Below are positions 32,554 to 41,723 of a DNA stretch of 45,842 nt, one piece after another. The position numbers and the translations under genes were made by a program. The stretch comes from ZC4RG29 sp032907565 (GTDB lineage: Bacteria > Bacteroidota > Bacteroidia > Cytophagales > Cyclobacteriaceae): NCBI GenBank assembly GCA_032907565.1, contig JAJJPK010000150.1, forward strand, positions 1 to 45,842, given 5' to 3'. Below the pieces are notes generated by a model. The model was not told where the DNA came from. It saw nothing but the letters and a program-made list of their open reading frames with translations, and made no database searches. Each line of letters starts with the position of its first letter. Position 1 is the first letter of the stretch.

Positions 32554-33755
32554 TGGAGCGCAAATCGTCGAGACGCCAAAAGCAGGATCTTTTTGAACAT
32601 CCCGACTTCTATGAAGTGGATGGGCTTTTGACCGACGAACATAAGCTTGTGCGTGATACCATGCGGCAATTTGTCAAGCGGGAGATCACACCGTTTATTG
32701 AAGACTGGGCGCAGCGCGCACACTTCCCCGTGGAGATGGCAAAAAAATTCGGCGAGGTCGGAGCGTTAGGTCCAACCATTCCAACTGAGTATGGCGGTGG
32801 CGGAATGGATTATATCTCGTACGGACTGATCATGCAGGAGATCGAGCGCGGCGACTCCGGGCTGCGGTCGATGGCATCCGTTCAGGGATCGCTCGTGATG
32901 TATCCCATCTTCAAGTTTGGCACTGAAGCGCAAAAGAAGAAATATCTGCCTCGTCTCGCTTCCGGCGAGATGCTGGGGTGCTTCGGACTCACAGAACCGG
33001 ATCACGGCTCGAACCCAGGGGGGATGACGACCCGGTTCGAGGACAAGGGTGATCACGTTTTACTCAACGGCGCCAAGATGTGGATTTCAAATGCGCCTCA
33101 GGCCGACATTGCTATCGTGTGGGCCAAGGACGAGTCGGGTGTAATCCACGGACTTATCGTGGAGCGCGGCATGGAAGGATTCACCGCTCCGGAGATTCAC
33201 GGCAAATGGTCGCTCCGCGCCAGCAGCACGGGCGAGCTTGTGTTTGACAACGTTAAGGTTCCCAAAGAGAATCTGCTGCCCGGCAAAACCGGGTTGGGCG
33301 CGCCGTTGATGTGCCTGGATTCAGCGCGGTACGGAATCAGCTGGGGCGCGGTTGGCGCGGCAATGGACTGCTATGAATCGGCTAAACGATATGCCCTTCA
33401 ACGCGAACAGTTCGGCAAGCCGATAGGGTCGTTTCAACTCATTCAGAAGAAGTTGGCGGAGATGCTCACCGAGATCACCAAAGCCCAGTTGCTTGTGTGG
33501 CGCCTTGGCACGCTGATGAATGAAGGGAAAGCCACTTCTGCGCAAATCTCTATGGCCAAGCGCAACAACGTCCGGATTGCCCTTGACATCGCCCGCGAGG
33601 CGCGACAAGTCCATGGTGCCATGGGTATTACGGGTGAGTATTCCATTATGCGGCACATGATGAACCTGGAGTCCGTCATCACGTACGAGGGAACGGATGA
33701 TATTCACCTACTGATCCTCGGCCAGAGTATCACGGGAATTCCCGCCTTTAAATAG
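32553..33755 (+). CDS. gcdH: acyl-CoA dehydrogenase, glutaryl-CoA dehydrogenase type
   Basis: FAD flavoenzyme of 400 residues. It has the FAD/substrate loop CFGLTEPDHGSNPGGM, MWISNAPQADIAIVW, and the catalytic base Glu379 in TYEGTDDIHLLILGQSITG, the C-terminal pattern of glutaryl-CoA dehydrogenase. The reaction is probably glutaryl-CoA to crotonyl-CoA plus CO2 in lysine/tryptophan breakdown, but another short-chain substrate is possible. The ATG overlaps the stop of the DUF1573 gene. Its TAG stop is followed at once by a hexamer array. Confidence 0.9.
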   Translation: MERKSSRRQKQDLFEHPDFYEVDGLLTDEHKLVRDTMRQFVKREITPFIEDWAQRAHFPVEMAKKFGEVGALGPTIPTEYGGGGMDYISYGLIMQEIERGDSGLRSMASVQGSLVMYPIFKFGTEAQKKKYLPRLASGEMLGCFGLTEPDHGSNPGGMTTRFEDKGDHVLLNGAKMWISNAPQADIAIVWAKDESGVIHGLIVERGMEGFTAPEIHGKWSLRASSTGELVFDNVKVPKENLLPGKTGLGAPLMCLDSARYGISWGAVGAAMDCYESAKRYALQREQFGKPIGSFQLIQKKLAEMLTEITKAQLLVWRLGTLMNEGKATSAQISMAKRNNVRIALDIAREARQVHGAMGITGEYSIMRHMMNLESVITYEGTDDIHLLILGQSITGIPAFK

Positions 33756-33779
33756 ACGCAGACGCAGTTGCAGATGCAC
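33756..33779 (+). repeat. tandem AYGCAG hexamers directly after the acyl-CoA dehydrogenase stop
   Basis: Four units directly after the TAG at 33753-33755: ACGCAG twice, TTGCAG, then ATGCAC. It matches in period, sequence and position the array after the phosphohexomutase stop (26827-26850). Confidence 0.7.
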
Positions 33780-34085
33780 AGAGAGACCCCTCAAGGTAGT
33801 TGTGCCACCAACAGAAACCGATGTATGGTTTCTCCGAAAAAATTCAGTTAACGCCCGATCTTTTTTAACGCCTTAGCACAATCACCATCCCGCTTCTTCA
33901 CCTGATGTCCGCACCAGCGGTTACCAACCAAACGAAGGCCCGCTTTCAGGATCATTTTCTTCCCGATTTTTTCGACCCGCTGCGAAAGAACTTCATGTAG
34001 TCCGCCTTCCTTCTTTGTCGCCGCCTCAAGCCCATAGCAAATCCATCAATTTTTGATTAACTTGAATAGTTGTAACTCACTGATA
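33780..34085. other. intergenic region before the MORN gene
   Basis: About 300 bp without a firm gene. The minus strand is open for 65 codons ending at 33848, with coding-like codon use (separate entry). Near 34053 lies TTGATTAACTTGA, resembling the promoter core before the DUF1573 gene and probably the MORN gene promoter. Confidence 0.4.
33848..33955 (-). CDS. possible 35-residue basic protein or gene remnant
   Basis: From the ATG at 33955 to the TAA at 33848: a Lys/Arg-rich peptide including LVGNRWCGHQVKKRDG. The same frame stays open upstream to about 34044 without an ATG, reading like protein (KKEGGLHEVLSQRVEKIGKK). I recognise no family. It could be a true small gene, the tail of a decayed one, or chance. 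Confidence 0.22.
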   Translation of the reverse strand: MILKAGLRLVGNRWCGHQVKKRDGDCAKALKKIGR

Positions 34086-35882
34086 GTGAAGCAGTTTTTT
34101 CTATTCTTTGCAGCTTTTCTTACAACTGTACCATTCATCGCTTTTTCGCAAGGGGTTGTACGGAAGACGTATCATGACGCCGAGCGAAAGCACCTGAAGG
34201 AAGTGTATCATGTAACGGACACCATCCAGAACATCCTCATGGGTCCGTATGAGTCGTACTACCTCAACGGCAAGCTTGAATCGCGCGGTCAGTTTGTCGA
34301 TAACGAAACGGCCGGTGTATGGGAATTTTTCTATGAAACCGGAGGATTGAAGATGCGTGGCATCCTCCGCCAGAACGCCAACTACGGTTTGTGGGAATAC
34401 TACTACGAGAACGGCCAGAAGAGCATGGAGGGCACGATCAACGGTCGCTTCCGCGAGGGAGAATGGAAGACGTATTTTGAAAACGGGCAACTCAAGGAAA
34501 TCGGCGAATACAAAGCCAACAAACGTGTGGGCTTATGGAAAACTTTTTATGAAGATGGAGCCCGGCGCGGTGAGATCGTATACGATGACGACTATGGTCG
34601 TTATACTGAATACTATCATTCGGGTAAGGTGATGGGCGAGGGACCGAAACGCGGTCCTACGAAAGTCGGGCACTGGCGCTACTTCTCTGAGACGGGGCAC
34701 ATTGAAAGCGAAGGGGAACTTGAAAATGGCCGGCGCACCGGGGAGTGGGTGTACTATTATCCCGACGGCAACGTGTCGGCCCGTGGATCGTTCCGCGGCG
34801 ACAAGGCTACGGGCACCTGGACGTATTATCATGAGAACGGCGCAGTAAGCGCTTCAGGGAACTTTGAAGACGGCGTCAAGAGCGGCCATTGGAAAACCGT
34901 GTCTGCCGATGGTTCGGTGAGGAGCGAGGTAACCTATGTTAACGGTGCAGGAGAATACCGGGAATACTATCAGGACGGCAAGCTTAAGATCAAAGGACGT
35001 ATTGAAAACGATGTGCGGCAGGGGTGGTGGGAGTTCTTTTATCCCGACGGAACCCTTGAAGGCGAGTGCGCATACGAAAATGGAAGAGGAACGTACAAGG
35101 GATACTATCCCACAGGGGCGTTGCAGACGACGGGAGAAATGGAACAGGAACGCAAGGTGGGAACCTGGGAGATTTATGAGAAGGACGGAAGGCTTTCAGG
35201 GTATTATCGTCCGTTCTACGACGAGAACCGAATCCTGGCCACGGAGATCACCGAGATGGTGGGAAGGAGCAGCATCACGAAAGTGGTAACCCGCGGCAAA
35301 CGGTTCACCTACTTTGTGCCCCGTGCCAACGAGTTCAAAGGCGTTATCGTAGGCACCAACCCTTTGTTCCTCGCCGGTGGCCGGTTGCCAGTAGGCCTGG
35401 AGTTTTACCTCCAGGAACGGCTCGGTCATGAGTTTGAATTCATCGGGATACGCGATCCGTTTTTTAAGTCGGATCAGAACATTGTCCCGGGCAAGAACTT
35501 CATCCGTGGCTACAGTGTAGCCATCAAACAGAAATTCTACAATCCCCTTAAGATCGGGATGTGGTATTTCGGGCATGAACTTCGGTTCACGAACGTCGGT
35601 CATTTTACGAACGTGATGTTGCCTCAGTTCCCTGATTTCTATTTCACTGCCAGCGGTGTAGAGCAGCGTATCGAATACGGGCCGTTGTTGGGTTATCGTC
35701 TCTTGCAGCGCGGCAACGCGTCGGGCCTCACCATCGACGCATTTGTTTCCTATAATATTGGCTACCGCGGCTTCGACGTCGACCCAAGCTATTCGTCATT
35801 CTTTAACGACGTAGAACGGTCGCGCTTCTCTAACACCTTTCATTTCGGTCTGAATTTCGGTAAGAGCTTTTCCTTTCGGTAA
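34086..35882 (+). CDS. MORN-repeat protein with C-terminal outer-membrane-barrel-like domain
   Basis: Protein of 598 residues. A signal peptide (about 1-21, ending AFSQG) is followed by about fourteen 22-24-residue MORN/YwqK-type repeats with the core GxWxxYYxNGxxxxxG (about 55-385). The C-terminal 200 residues (from about TKVVTRGKRFTYFVP) have alternating aromatic strands, ending FHFGLNFGKSFSFR. A terminal Phe or aromatic residue is usual for outer-membrane barrels, so the repeats may be displayed in the periplasm or on the surface. The start is probably the GTG at 34086; the TTG at 34053 lies inside the presumed promoter. Confidence 0.82.
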   Translation: MKQFFLFFAAFLTTVPFIAFSQGVVRKTYHDAERKHLKEVYHVTDTIQNILMGPYESYYLNGKLESRGQFVDNETAGVWEFFYETGGLKMRGILRQNANYGLWEYYYENGQKSMEGTINGRFREGEWKTYFENGQLKEIGEYKANKRVGLWKTFYEDGARRGEIVYDDDYGRYTEYYHSGKVMGEGPKRGPTKVGHWRYFSETGHIESEGELENGRRTGEWVYYYPDGNVSARGSFRGDKATGTWTYYHENGAVSASGNFEDGVKSGHWKTVSADGSVRSEVTYVNGAGEYREYYQDGKLKIKGRIENDVRQGWWEFFYPDGTLEGECAYENGRGTYKGYYPTGALQTTGEMEQERKVGTWEIYEKDGRLSGYYRPFYDENRILATEITEMVGRSSITKVVTRGKRFTYFVPRANEFKGVIVGTNPLFLAGGRLPVGLEFYLQERLGHEFEFIGIRDPFFKSDQNIVPGKNFIRGYSVAIKQKFYNPLKIGMWYFGHELRFTNVGHFTNVMLPQFPDFYFTASGVEQRIEYGPLLGYRLLQRGNASGLTIDAFVSYNIGYRGFDVDPSYSSFFNDVERSRFSNTFHFGLNFGKSFSFR

Positions 35883-35889
35883 CTTTAGC

Positions 35890-35919
35890 CCCTGAAGCAG
35901 ATCTGCGATCGCTTCAGGG
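35890..35919. terminator. perfect hairpin after the MORN gene
   Basis: CCCTGAAGC, 12-nt loop, GCTTCAGGG: 9-bp perfect arms starting 8 bp after the MORN stop. It has no following T-run, so it may be a processing or Rho-dependent end rather than a classic terminator. Confidence 0.5.
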
Positions 35920-35980
35920 TAATACCGTGAAGCGGCCCTGTAGGGACCGCAGGTCTCCTTCAGTGTCTGCTTCAGGGTGA
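35911..35980 (+). repeat. direct repeat of GCTTCAGGGTRA
   Basis: GCTTCAGGGTAA at 35911 recurs as GCTTCAGGGTGA at 35969, 58 bp apart, both before the oxidoreductase gene. The first copy is also the right arm of the hairpin at 35890-35919, so the second copy could pair with the same left arm and give alternative folds. Confidence 0.55.
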
Positions 35981-36000
35981 AGGATAAATACCTTCTTATT

Positions 36001-37569
36001 ATGAAAACCATTGAGCTCGTCCTGAGTCCGGAAGAGGCTTTCGGCGACGCGTTTCCTGCGATTCTGGCTGAAAAGCTTTCTCTGCCTGCCGACGGGAGTG
36101 TTACCGTCGTTCCCCTTAAGCGTTCCATTGATGCGAGAAGGCGCGACGTCCTGGTCCGCGTCCGGTGTGGGATTTTCGACTCCACCGGGAATATGCCAAC
36201 ACGTCATGTGACCACATATCCCGACCGTACGGCAGCGCCAGGTGTGATCATCGTGGGGTGTGGTCCGGCAGGACTGTTTGCTGCCCTGCGGTTGATCGAG
36301 TTGGGATTCCGACCGGTGATTGTCGAACGGGGCAAGGATGTGCGGGAGCGGCGTCGCGACCTGGCGGCGATCAACAGGCATCACATTGTAGACCCAGACT
36401 CGAACTATTGCTTTGGTGAAGGAGGGGCTGGCACCTATTCGGATGGCAAGCTGTATACGCGGTCGGACAAGCGGGGCAACGTCAGGCGCATACTCGATAT
36501 CCTTGTGACGCACGGCGCAACGCAGAACATCCTGTATGATGCCCATCCGCACATCGGCACTAACCGGCTGCCGGGCATCATTGCTGCCATCAGGGAGAGC
36601 ATCCTGAAAGCGGGTGGTGTCATACACTTTCGTAAACGGGTTACGGATCTGATCATTCGCAATGGCGGGGTTGCTGGAGTGACAACACACGACGGCGACG
36701 AATTGAACGGTGAGGCAGTGATCCTGGCTACGGGTCATTCCGCCCGCGACATCTTCCACCTCCTTCACAATAAGGGGCTCGCTATCGAGCCCAAGCCTTT
36801 TGCGTTGGGTGTTCGCGTTGAACATCCGCAGCAGCTTATCGACACCATTCAATACCATTGTGAAGGCGACCGTGGGCCGTACTTGCCGGCGTCCTCGTAT
36901 TCACTTGTGCATAACGTGGAGGGAAGGGGCGTGCGGCGAGGCGTGTTTTCGTTTTGTATGTGTCCGGGTGGGTTCATGGTTCCCGCAGCCACGGCGCCCG
37001 GTGAGATTGTCATTAATGGTATGAGTCCCTCGCGCCGGGATTCGCGCTTTGCCAATTCAGGCATTGTGGTGAGTGTGAATGAGGCTGATGTTCGCGGCGC
37101 TGGCGGACCGTTTGGCTTGCTTGAATTTCAGGAAAAGGTGGAGCGGTTAGCATGCGCGGTGGCAGGGGGAACCCAGGCTGCGCCGGGACAACGACTGGTA
37201 GATTTTGTAAATGGAGTAGTATCGTCTACCTTGGATGAGACATCCTATCGTCCCGGTGTCGTTCCGATTGACCTGCGGGAGGTGCTTCCTGATTTTGTAA
37301 GCCGGTCGTTGCAGGCGGCGTTCAAGGTATTTGGCCGGAAGATGAGAGGATACCTTACCAATGACGCGCAAGTTGTAGCTGTGGAGAGCAGGACGTCATC
37401 CCCTGTCAGGATTCCGCGCGATGCAGAGACGCTGATGCATCCTCAGGCGCCGGGATTGTTCCCATGCGGTGAGGGGGCGGGCTATGCCGGGGGGATTATG
37501 TCGGCCGCGATGGATGGCGAGCGTTGCGCGGAGGCGTTTGCGCGGGTGTTCAGTTTGAAGAAAATGTAA
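36001..37569 (+). CDS. NAD(P)/FAD-dependent oxidoreductase (COG2509-like)
   Basis: Protein of 522 residues. An N-terminal domain of about 80 residues precedes the dinucleotide-binding motif VGCGPAGLFAA (Gly86, Gly88, Gly91). The family block SNYCFGEGGAGTYSDGKLYTR, ILATGHSARDIFHLL and a C-terminal FAD motif (PCGEGAGYAGGI) place it among uncharacterised FAD-dependent dehydrogenases. Substrate unknown. I chose the ATG at 36001; the frame extends to a GTG at 35977. The stop overlaps the next ATG (taATG). Confidence 0.88.
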   Translation: MKTIELVLSPEEAFGDAFPAILAEKLSLPADGSVTVVPLKRSIDARRRDVLVRVRCGIFDSTGNMPTRHVTTYPDRTAAPGVIIVGCGPAGLFAALRLIELGFRPVIVERGKDVRERRRDLAAINRHHIVDPDSNYCFGEGGAGTYSDGKLYTRSDKRGNVRRILDILVTHGATQNILYDAHPHIGTNRLPGIIAAIRESILKAGGVIHFRKRVTDLIIRNGGVAGVTTHDGDELNGEAVILATGHSARDIFHLLHNKGLAIEPKPFALGVRVEHPQQLIDTIQYHCEGDRGPYLPASSYSLVHNVEGRGVRRGVFSFCMCPGGFMVPAATAPGEIVINGMSPSRRDSRFANSGIVVSVNEADVRGAGGPFGLLEFQEKVERLACAVAGGTQAAPGQRLVDFVNGVVSSTLDETSYRPGVVPIDLREVLPDFVSRSLQAAFKVFGRKMRGYLTNDAQVVAVESRTSSPVRIPRDAETLMHPQAPGLFPCGEGAGYAGGIMSAAMDGERCAEAFARVFSLKKM

Positions 37570-37940
37570 TGAGTACGAAGAAGACTGTTGTCGTAGGCGC
37601 ATCGCCCAATCCGGGCCGGTATGCGTGGATTGCCACGGAGATGTTGAAGGAATACGATCATCCTATTGTCCCGCTTGGCATCCGTTCCGGCGAGATAGCG
37701 GGAGAACCCATTGTCGACATTCGCACCAAGCCAGAGATACCGGACGTAGATACGGTCACGTTGTACTTATCGCCTGCCCACCAGCAGCAATGGTATGATT
37801 ACCTCATCGGCCTGAAGCCGAAACGGATCATCTTCAATCCGGGAGCAGAAAACCCCGAGTTCGAAAAGCTCGCCCGTGAAGAAGGTATTGACACGACGAG
37901 AGCGTGTACGATGGTGTTGTTGAGGTCGGGACAGTATTAG
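37569..37940 (+). CDS. CoA-binding domain protein
   Basis: Small single-domain Rossmann protein of 123 residues. VVVGASPNPGRYAW is the nucleotide-binding loop, followed by VPLGIRSGEIAGEPI and RIIFNPGAENPEFEKLA, typical of the CoA_binding_2 family related to the CoA-binding part of succinyl-CoA synthetase alpha. Its role is unknown; it may sense or buffer CoA. The ATG at 37569 overlaps the oxidoreductase stop. The frame extends upstream to 37524 inside that gene, which I rejected. Confidence 0.9.
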   Translation: MSTKKTVVVGASPNPGRYAWIATEMLKEYDHPIVPLGIRSGEIAGEPIVDIRTKPEIPDVDTVTLYLSPAHQQQWYDYLIGLKPKRIIFNPGAENPEFEKLAREEGIDTTRACTMVLLRSGQY

Positions 37941-38246
37941 AAGTGATCTGATAGGGACTTTTCCCAAACGTTCAGTTAACATTTGTTAATCAGTTTTCTG
38001 AACAAAATTGCCATCTAACATTACACTTCTCAATTTTCCATTCGATTGCAGAAAAACAGGGATGGTAGTTGGTGATTAACGGATTATTTTACAAACGATT
38101 GCATGTAATCGATTCAATGGTAGCGTGAAAGGTAATTGAAAAGTTGAGGCGATTGCAAATGTCAAAAAGCCCCTGATTTATCATAGGTCCTGTAAACTAT
38201 TTACATCATTAGCGGGTGGGGAAGCTACTCCTCAACTATCCCCCCA

Positions 38247-38276
38247 TTTGGGCGATTGCTTTTTGCTGTATCTTAG
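38247..38276 (+). promoter_or_regulatory. candidate promoter of the RHS gene pair
   Basis: TTTG at 38247-38250, 18-bp spacer, then TATCTTAG at 38269-38276 (one mismatch to TAnnTTTG). It predicts a leader of about 105 nt before the ATG at 38389. Confidence 0.45.
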
Positions 38277-38298
38277 AGTGAGTCAAACAAATCATTGC

Positions 38299-38367
38299 GG
38301 CTATTAACAATTAGGGCGACGCATAGCATAAGCGTTAACAGGATAAGTTTGCCCTGGCTATTAACAA
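38299..38367 (+). repeat. two copies of GGCTATTAACAA in the RHS leader
   Basis: Identical 12-mers at 38299-38310 and 38356-38367, 57 bp apart, between the promoter and the first RHS start codon. They could be regulator or RNA-binding sites. Confidence 0.6.
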
Positions 38368-38388
38368 GACACTAAAAGACCCTCTAAA

Positions 38389-41300
38389 ATGAGACGAATA
38401 CCTCTCCTCATCGGGGTATGCCTTATTCAGAGCTTACTCCTTTTCAGCACAGGACGTGCACAGGGACCCGTTCAAAACGTAATTGTCCCGCCGCCCCCCA
38501 ATTCTGCAAGCGGCGCAAACGCCGTCGATTTTGCTGCTGACCTGCACACAGGCATTGCAGACATAAGTATTCCGCTGTTCAATGTGACTGGCAGGAAGCT
38601 TTCTCATCCCATTTTCATTACGTACCAGTGTTCTGGCATCAAGGTAAGTGAAATCGCGGGCCCTGTTGGTCTGGGTTGGTCATTAAACGCAGGAGGAACG
38701 ATCGCAAGGGTAATGAGAGGTCGCCCGGATGAATTGGACAATGGTTTCTTTGAGTTTGCAGCTGCCATCCCGGATCAATCAGACAATATTCCGCTCGCTA
38801 CCAAGATAGCGTTGGCTGAGAACGACTACGACATGATCCCAGATATGTTTTACCTCAATACAAGTACCTTGGGAGGTAAATTTCTATTTGACAATCAGCT
38901 GAAGCCACAAATGATTCCAATGGCTGATGTCAAAATCTCAGTGGATGATAATATTGCGATGGGGGAATTTACTGTCCGGACACCGGACGGCACAAAATAC
39001 ATCTTCGTCAATGGTGAGACGTCTACTGTCAATTTGCCCTCAAGCACTATAACATACAAGTCGACCTGGTACCTCACCCAGATCATTTCTGTTGATAATG
39101 TCGATACCATACGCTTTAAGTACGAAGTCGCTACTCCATACACCTATTCGGTTGCACAGAATGGATTTGAATACTTCTATTTCAATGTTCCATCTGGCGC
39201 CTCGAAAAGCAACCATGAAATTCAGCAGGATTTCCTGAACAGTACAATTAGTGTGTCCGGTACTAAATACCTGAAAAGTATTGAGTACAGTCGGGGAAAG
39301 GTAGTTTTTCAGTATGGGTCACGCACGGATCATGCGTCTCAACGTAAGCTGGAGACGTTAACAATCTATTTGAAGAATCCTGTTTCGGGCGCGTTTTCGA
39401 TTGACAGGACGATTCATTTCACCTACGGCTATTTTCAGAATGAAGGCTCCGGTACGCGACTCAGGCTCGATTACATTAAGGAGGTTTCGAATGGAGGAAT
39501 TGAAAAGTCGCCTTATCAATTTTTCTACACGGACAAAAAGTTGCCGGCGGTAAATTCTGCAGCGCAGGATCATTGGGGGTATTATAACGGAAAACTCTCA
39601 AACACCAACTTAGTGCCTGCGCTCACTCACTCGGGTCAGACCATATCGACCAATAATCGCGAAATCGACACTGCATATGTCGCCGGGTGCATGTTGAAAA
39701 AGGTAATTACCCCACTCGGAGGGGTTACAGAATACAAGTTCGAGTCGAATTTCCACGGCACGGGAACGCCTGTGCCAGGTCCCGGATTACGCATAGCCCG
39801 CGTGACGACCAAGGATCCATGGAGCGACATTAACAGCGTAGTAAACTATGAGTACGAAGGAGGCATTCTAGTGGATGTTCCGAACTATACCACGGAACTC
39901 ATCGTAAAGGACGGGCCTTCACTCACATACAGTTGCCTTCTCATCAATGTGCAGCCAACGGGCGTAGGCAGTTTTGCAAGTACGCCGGTCATCTACGGCA
40001 AGGTCAGGCAATACGCAGGGAATAATGTGTCGGTAGCCGGGAAGTCAGAATATTCCTTTTCGACGGTTGCTCCCCGGACGCGGTTTTTCCCTTATTTCCC
40101 TGCTACCGATGATACGTGGCTCGCTGGAAATTTGGAGTTGGCGGAACACTTTAAGCACAATTCGGGGCAGGATACAATTATAAGCAAGATTGACCACACC
40201 TATACCATACATGCCACCTATATTGCGATCAAAGGCCTAAAGGTAGCGTACAACAAATTCTTTTTGGGCGGAGCTACTATCACTTCTTCGGACTTTACAG
40301 TAAAAAACTATACTGATTCCGTCAAATTCCAGTACGTATCAAAGACCGAGACTTACCAGTATGACCAGAAAAGCAAGACAAATGCAGCATTAACCACAGA
40401 GGAATTCTCATATGACAATGTGGCCAACCACCTGCAGCTTTCGAAAATTAGTACCACCACATCAGAGACTGGCCGAAAGCTGGAAAGAGTGTTCAAGTAC
40501 CCTTTTGATTTTCCGGCAACAGGAATTTACGGGACGATGCAGGCTCTTGAAATGCGTGCTTACCCGATTGAAACAAAAACGGTACTTGACGTCAGTGGTA
40601 CGCGTACCGTGATTGACTTTGATAAGACCGATTATGCTCAATGGCTTAATGGTGGGATATACCCGCAATATGTGTATCAGGCAAAATTTGTGAACCCTGT
40701 GGCCGAGAGCACTTTCAACGCCAGCCCTTCAACGTACTATAAGTTGGTAGCGCAATACAATAAGTATGACAATTGCGGATACCCCATTGAAGCCCAGATA
40801 GACGGGGGAATACCCGGCTCGGCAGTTATTGACAAGAGGCATGGGATCCCGATTGCCGGCGTCAGCAATGCAACAGCTGACCGAATCGCTTTCACCAGCT
40901 TTGAAAGCTCTGATAATGGCCAGTGGACCATAAATGCGGGGTCTCAAACACAGACCGGCAGCCGAACGCTGACGGAGAATGGCGTCGTCACGTCTTTCAC
41001 AATTCAGACCAATCAAACGGTAAATTATACGTATACGGTCACCAAGACGGCCGGACCAAGTCCGATTCTGACGTTTGCCAAGACAGGTCAGCCCGACATT
41101 GAAAAGACTTTGAATCTGCCATCCGGTAGCGGTAGCGTTAGCCTTACGGCTGGTACGTGGTTTGCCTATCTCAGCTTCGATACCAATGTAAGCAGCGTAC
41201 AAGCCAATTTCAGCTTTCAGTATACACATTACTTTCAGCCAAATATAATCTCCACTGATGCGAAGACAGGCGCAAATTGCCTTAGCCTTACAACGACGCA

Positions 41301-41712
41301 TACAATTTCAAAAACCGGATTGCCCGCCGGCGATTATGTTGTCAGTTATTATCAGAAAGGCGGCGCCGTCACTTTTGGCCTCACAGGTGGCGGAACTGTC
41401 TCAAATACGGAGACCATTGCGGCGGGTAGCGATGGATGGACTCATGTTAAGAAAGCAATCCACATTACGGGCACGGGGAACACTATTCAGTTAACCGGAT
41501 CCGGTATTAAGATAGACGAATTACGCTTGTATCCGGTTGATGGAATCATGTCAACCACCTCCCTGAACGCCAAAGGGCAACCTGTCACACAAACTGACGC
41601 GAACATGAGATCTGTGTTCAATGAGTATGACGTTTGGGGCAGGCTGACGCTTCAGCGCAATCATAACAAGGAGATCATCCAACAGTATCAATACAGAGTT
41701 GCCGGCAATTAA
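38389..41712 (+). CDS. large secreted RHS/SpvB-like protein, first of the pair
   Basis: Protein of 1107 residues with a signal peptide (about 1-24, ending TGRAQG). The N-terminal 700 residues resemble the beta-rich entry domain of Bacteroidota RHS/insecticidal-toxin-like proteins (HTGIADISIPLFNVTGRKLSHPI, GLGWSLNAGG). From about residue 830 a jelly-roll-like segment begins (RIAFTSFESSDNGQWTI to IKIDELRLYP). The last 50 residues carry one RHS/YD-type repeat (NEYDVWGRLTLQRN). It lacks the RHS core and so resembles the front half of a system whose back half is the next gene, 11 bp downstream. Codon use and base content are more AT-rich than the housekeeping genes upstream. Confidence 0.85.
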   Translation: MRRIPLLIGVCLIQSLLLFSTGRAQGPVQNVIVPPPPNSASGANAVDFAADLHTGIADISIPLFNVTGRKLSHPIFITYQCSGIKVSEIAGPVGLGWSLNAGGTIARVMRGRPDELDNGFFEFAAAIPDQSDNIPLATKIALAENDYDMIPDMFYLNTSTLGGKFLFDNQLKPQMIPMADVKISVDDNIAMGEFTVRTPDGTKYIFVNGETSTVNLPSSTITYKSTWYLTQIISVDNVDTIRFKYEVATPYTYSVAQNGFEYFYFNVPSGASKSNHEIQQDFLNSTISVSGTKYLKSIEYSRGKVVFQYGSRTDHASQRKLETLTIYLKNPVSGAFSIDRTIHFTYGYFQNEGSGTRLRLDYIKEVSNGGIEKSPYQFFYTDKKLPAVNSAAQDHWGYYNGKLSNTNLVPALTHSGQTISTNNREIDTAYVAGCMLKKVITPLGGVTEYKFESNFHGTGTPVPGPGLRIARVTTKDPWSDINSVVNYEYEGGILVDVPNYTTELIVKDGPSLTYSCLLINVQPTGVGSFASTPVIYGKVRQYAGNNVSVAGKSEYSFSTVAPRTRFFPYFPATDDTWLAGNLELAEHFKHNSGQDTIISKIDHTYTIHATYIAIKGLKVAYNKFFLGGATITSSDFTVKNYTDSVKFQYVSKTETYQYDQKSKTNAALTTEEFSYDNVANHLQLSKISTTTSETGRKLERVFKYPFDFPATGIYGTMQALEMRAYPIETKTVLDVSGTRTVIDFDKTDYAQWLNGGIYPQYVYQAKFVNPVAESTFNASPSTYYKLVAQYNKYDNCGYPIEAQIDGGIPGSAVIDKRHGIPIAGVSNATADRIAFTSFESSDNGQWTINAGSQTQTGSRTLTENGVVTSFTIQTNQTVNYTYTVTKTAGPSPILTFAKTGQPDIEKTLNLPSGSGSVSLTAGTWFAYLSFDTNVSSVQANFSFQYTHYFQPNIISTDAKTGANCLSLTTTHTISKTGLPAGDYVVSYYQKGGAVTFGLTGGGTVSNTETIAAGSDGWTHVKKAIHITGTGNTIQLTGSGIKIDELRLYPVDGIMSTTSLNAKGQPVTQTDANMRSVFNEYDVWGRLTLQRNHNKEIIQQYQYRVAGN

Positions 41713-41723
41713 AAAAAAGACCC

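Larger units (their letters stand above)
37941..38388. other. 448-bp AT-rich intergenic region before the RHS genes
   Basis: No gene seen. It is clearly richer in A and T than the flanking genes. It holds a candidate promoter (38247-38276) and, in the presumed 112-bp 5' leader, two copies of a 12-mer. The stretch 37975-38240 shows nothing I can name. Confidence 0.6.

Noticed and set aside
41710..41718. A-run at the end of the first RHS gene as a frameshift site fusing it to the second
   Set aside because: The TAA stop comes before the A-run, so a ribosome would terminate before slipping. The second protein also has its own signal peptide.
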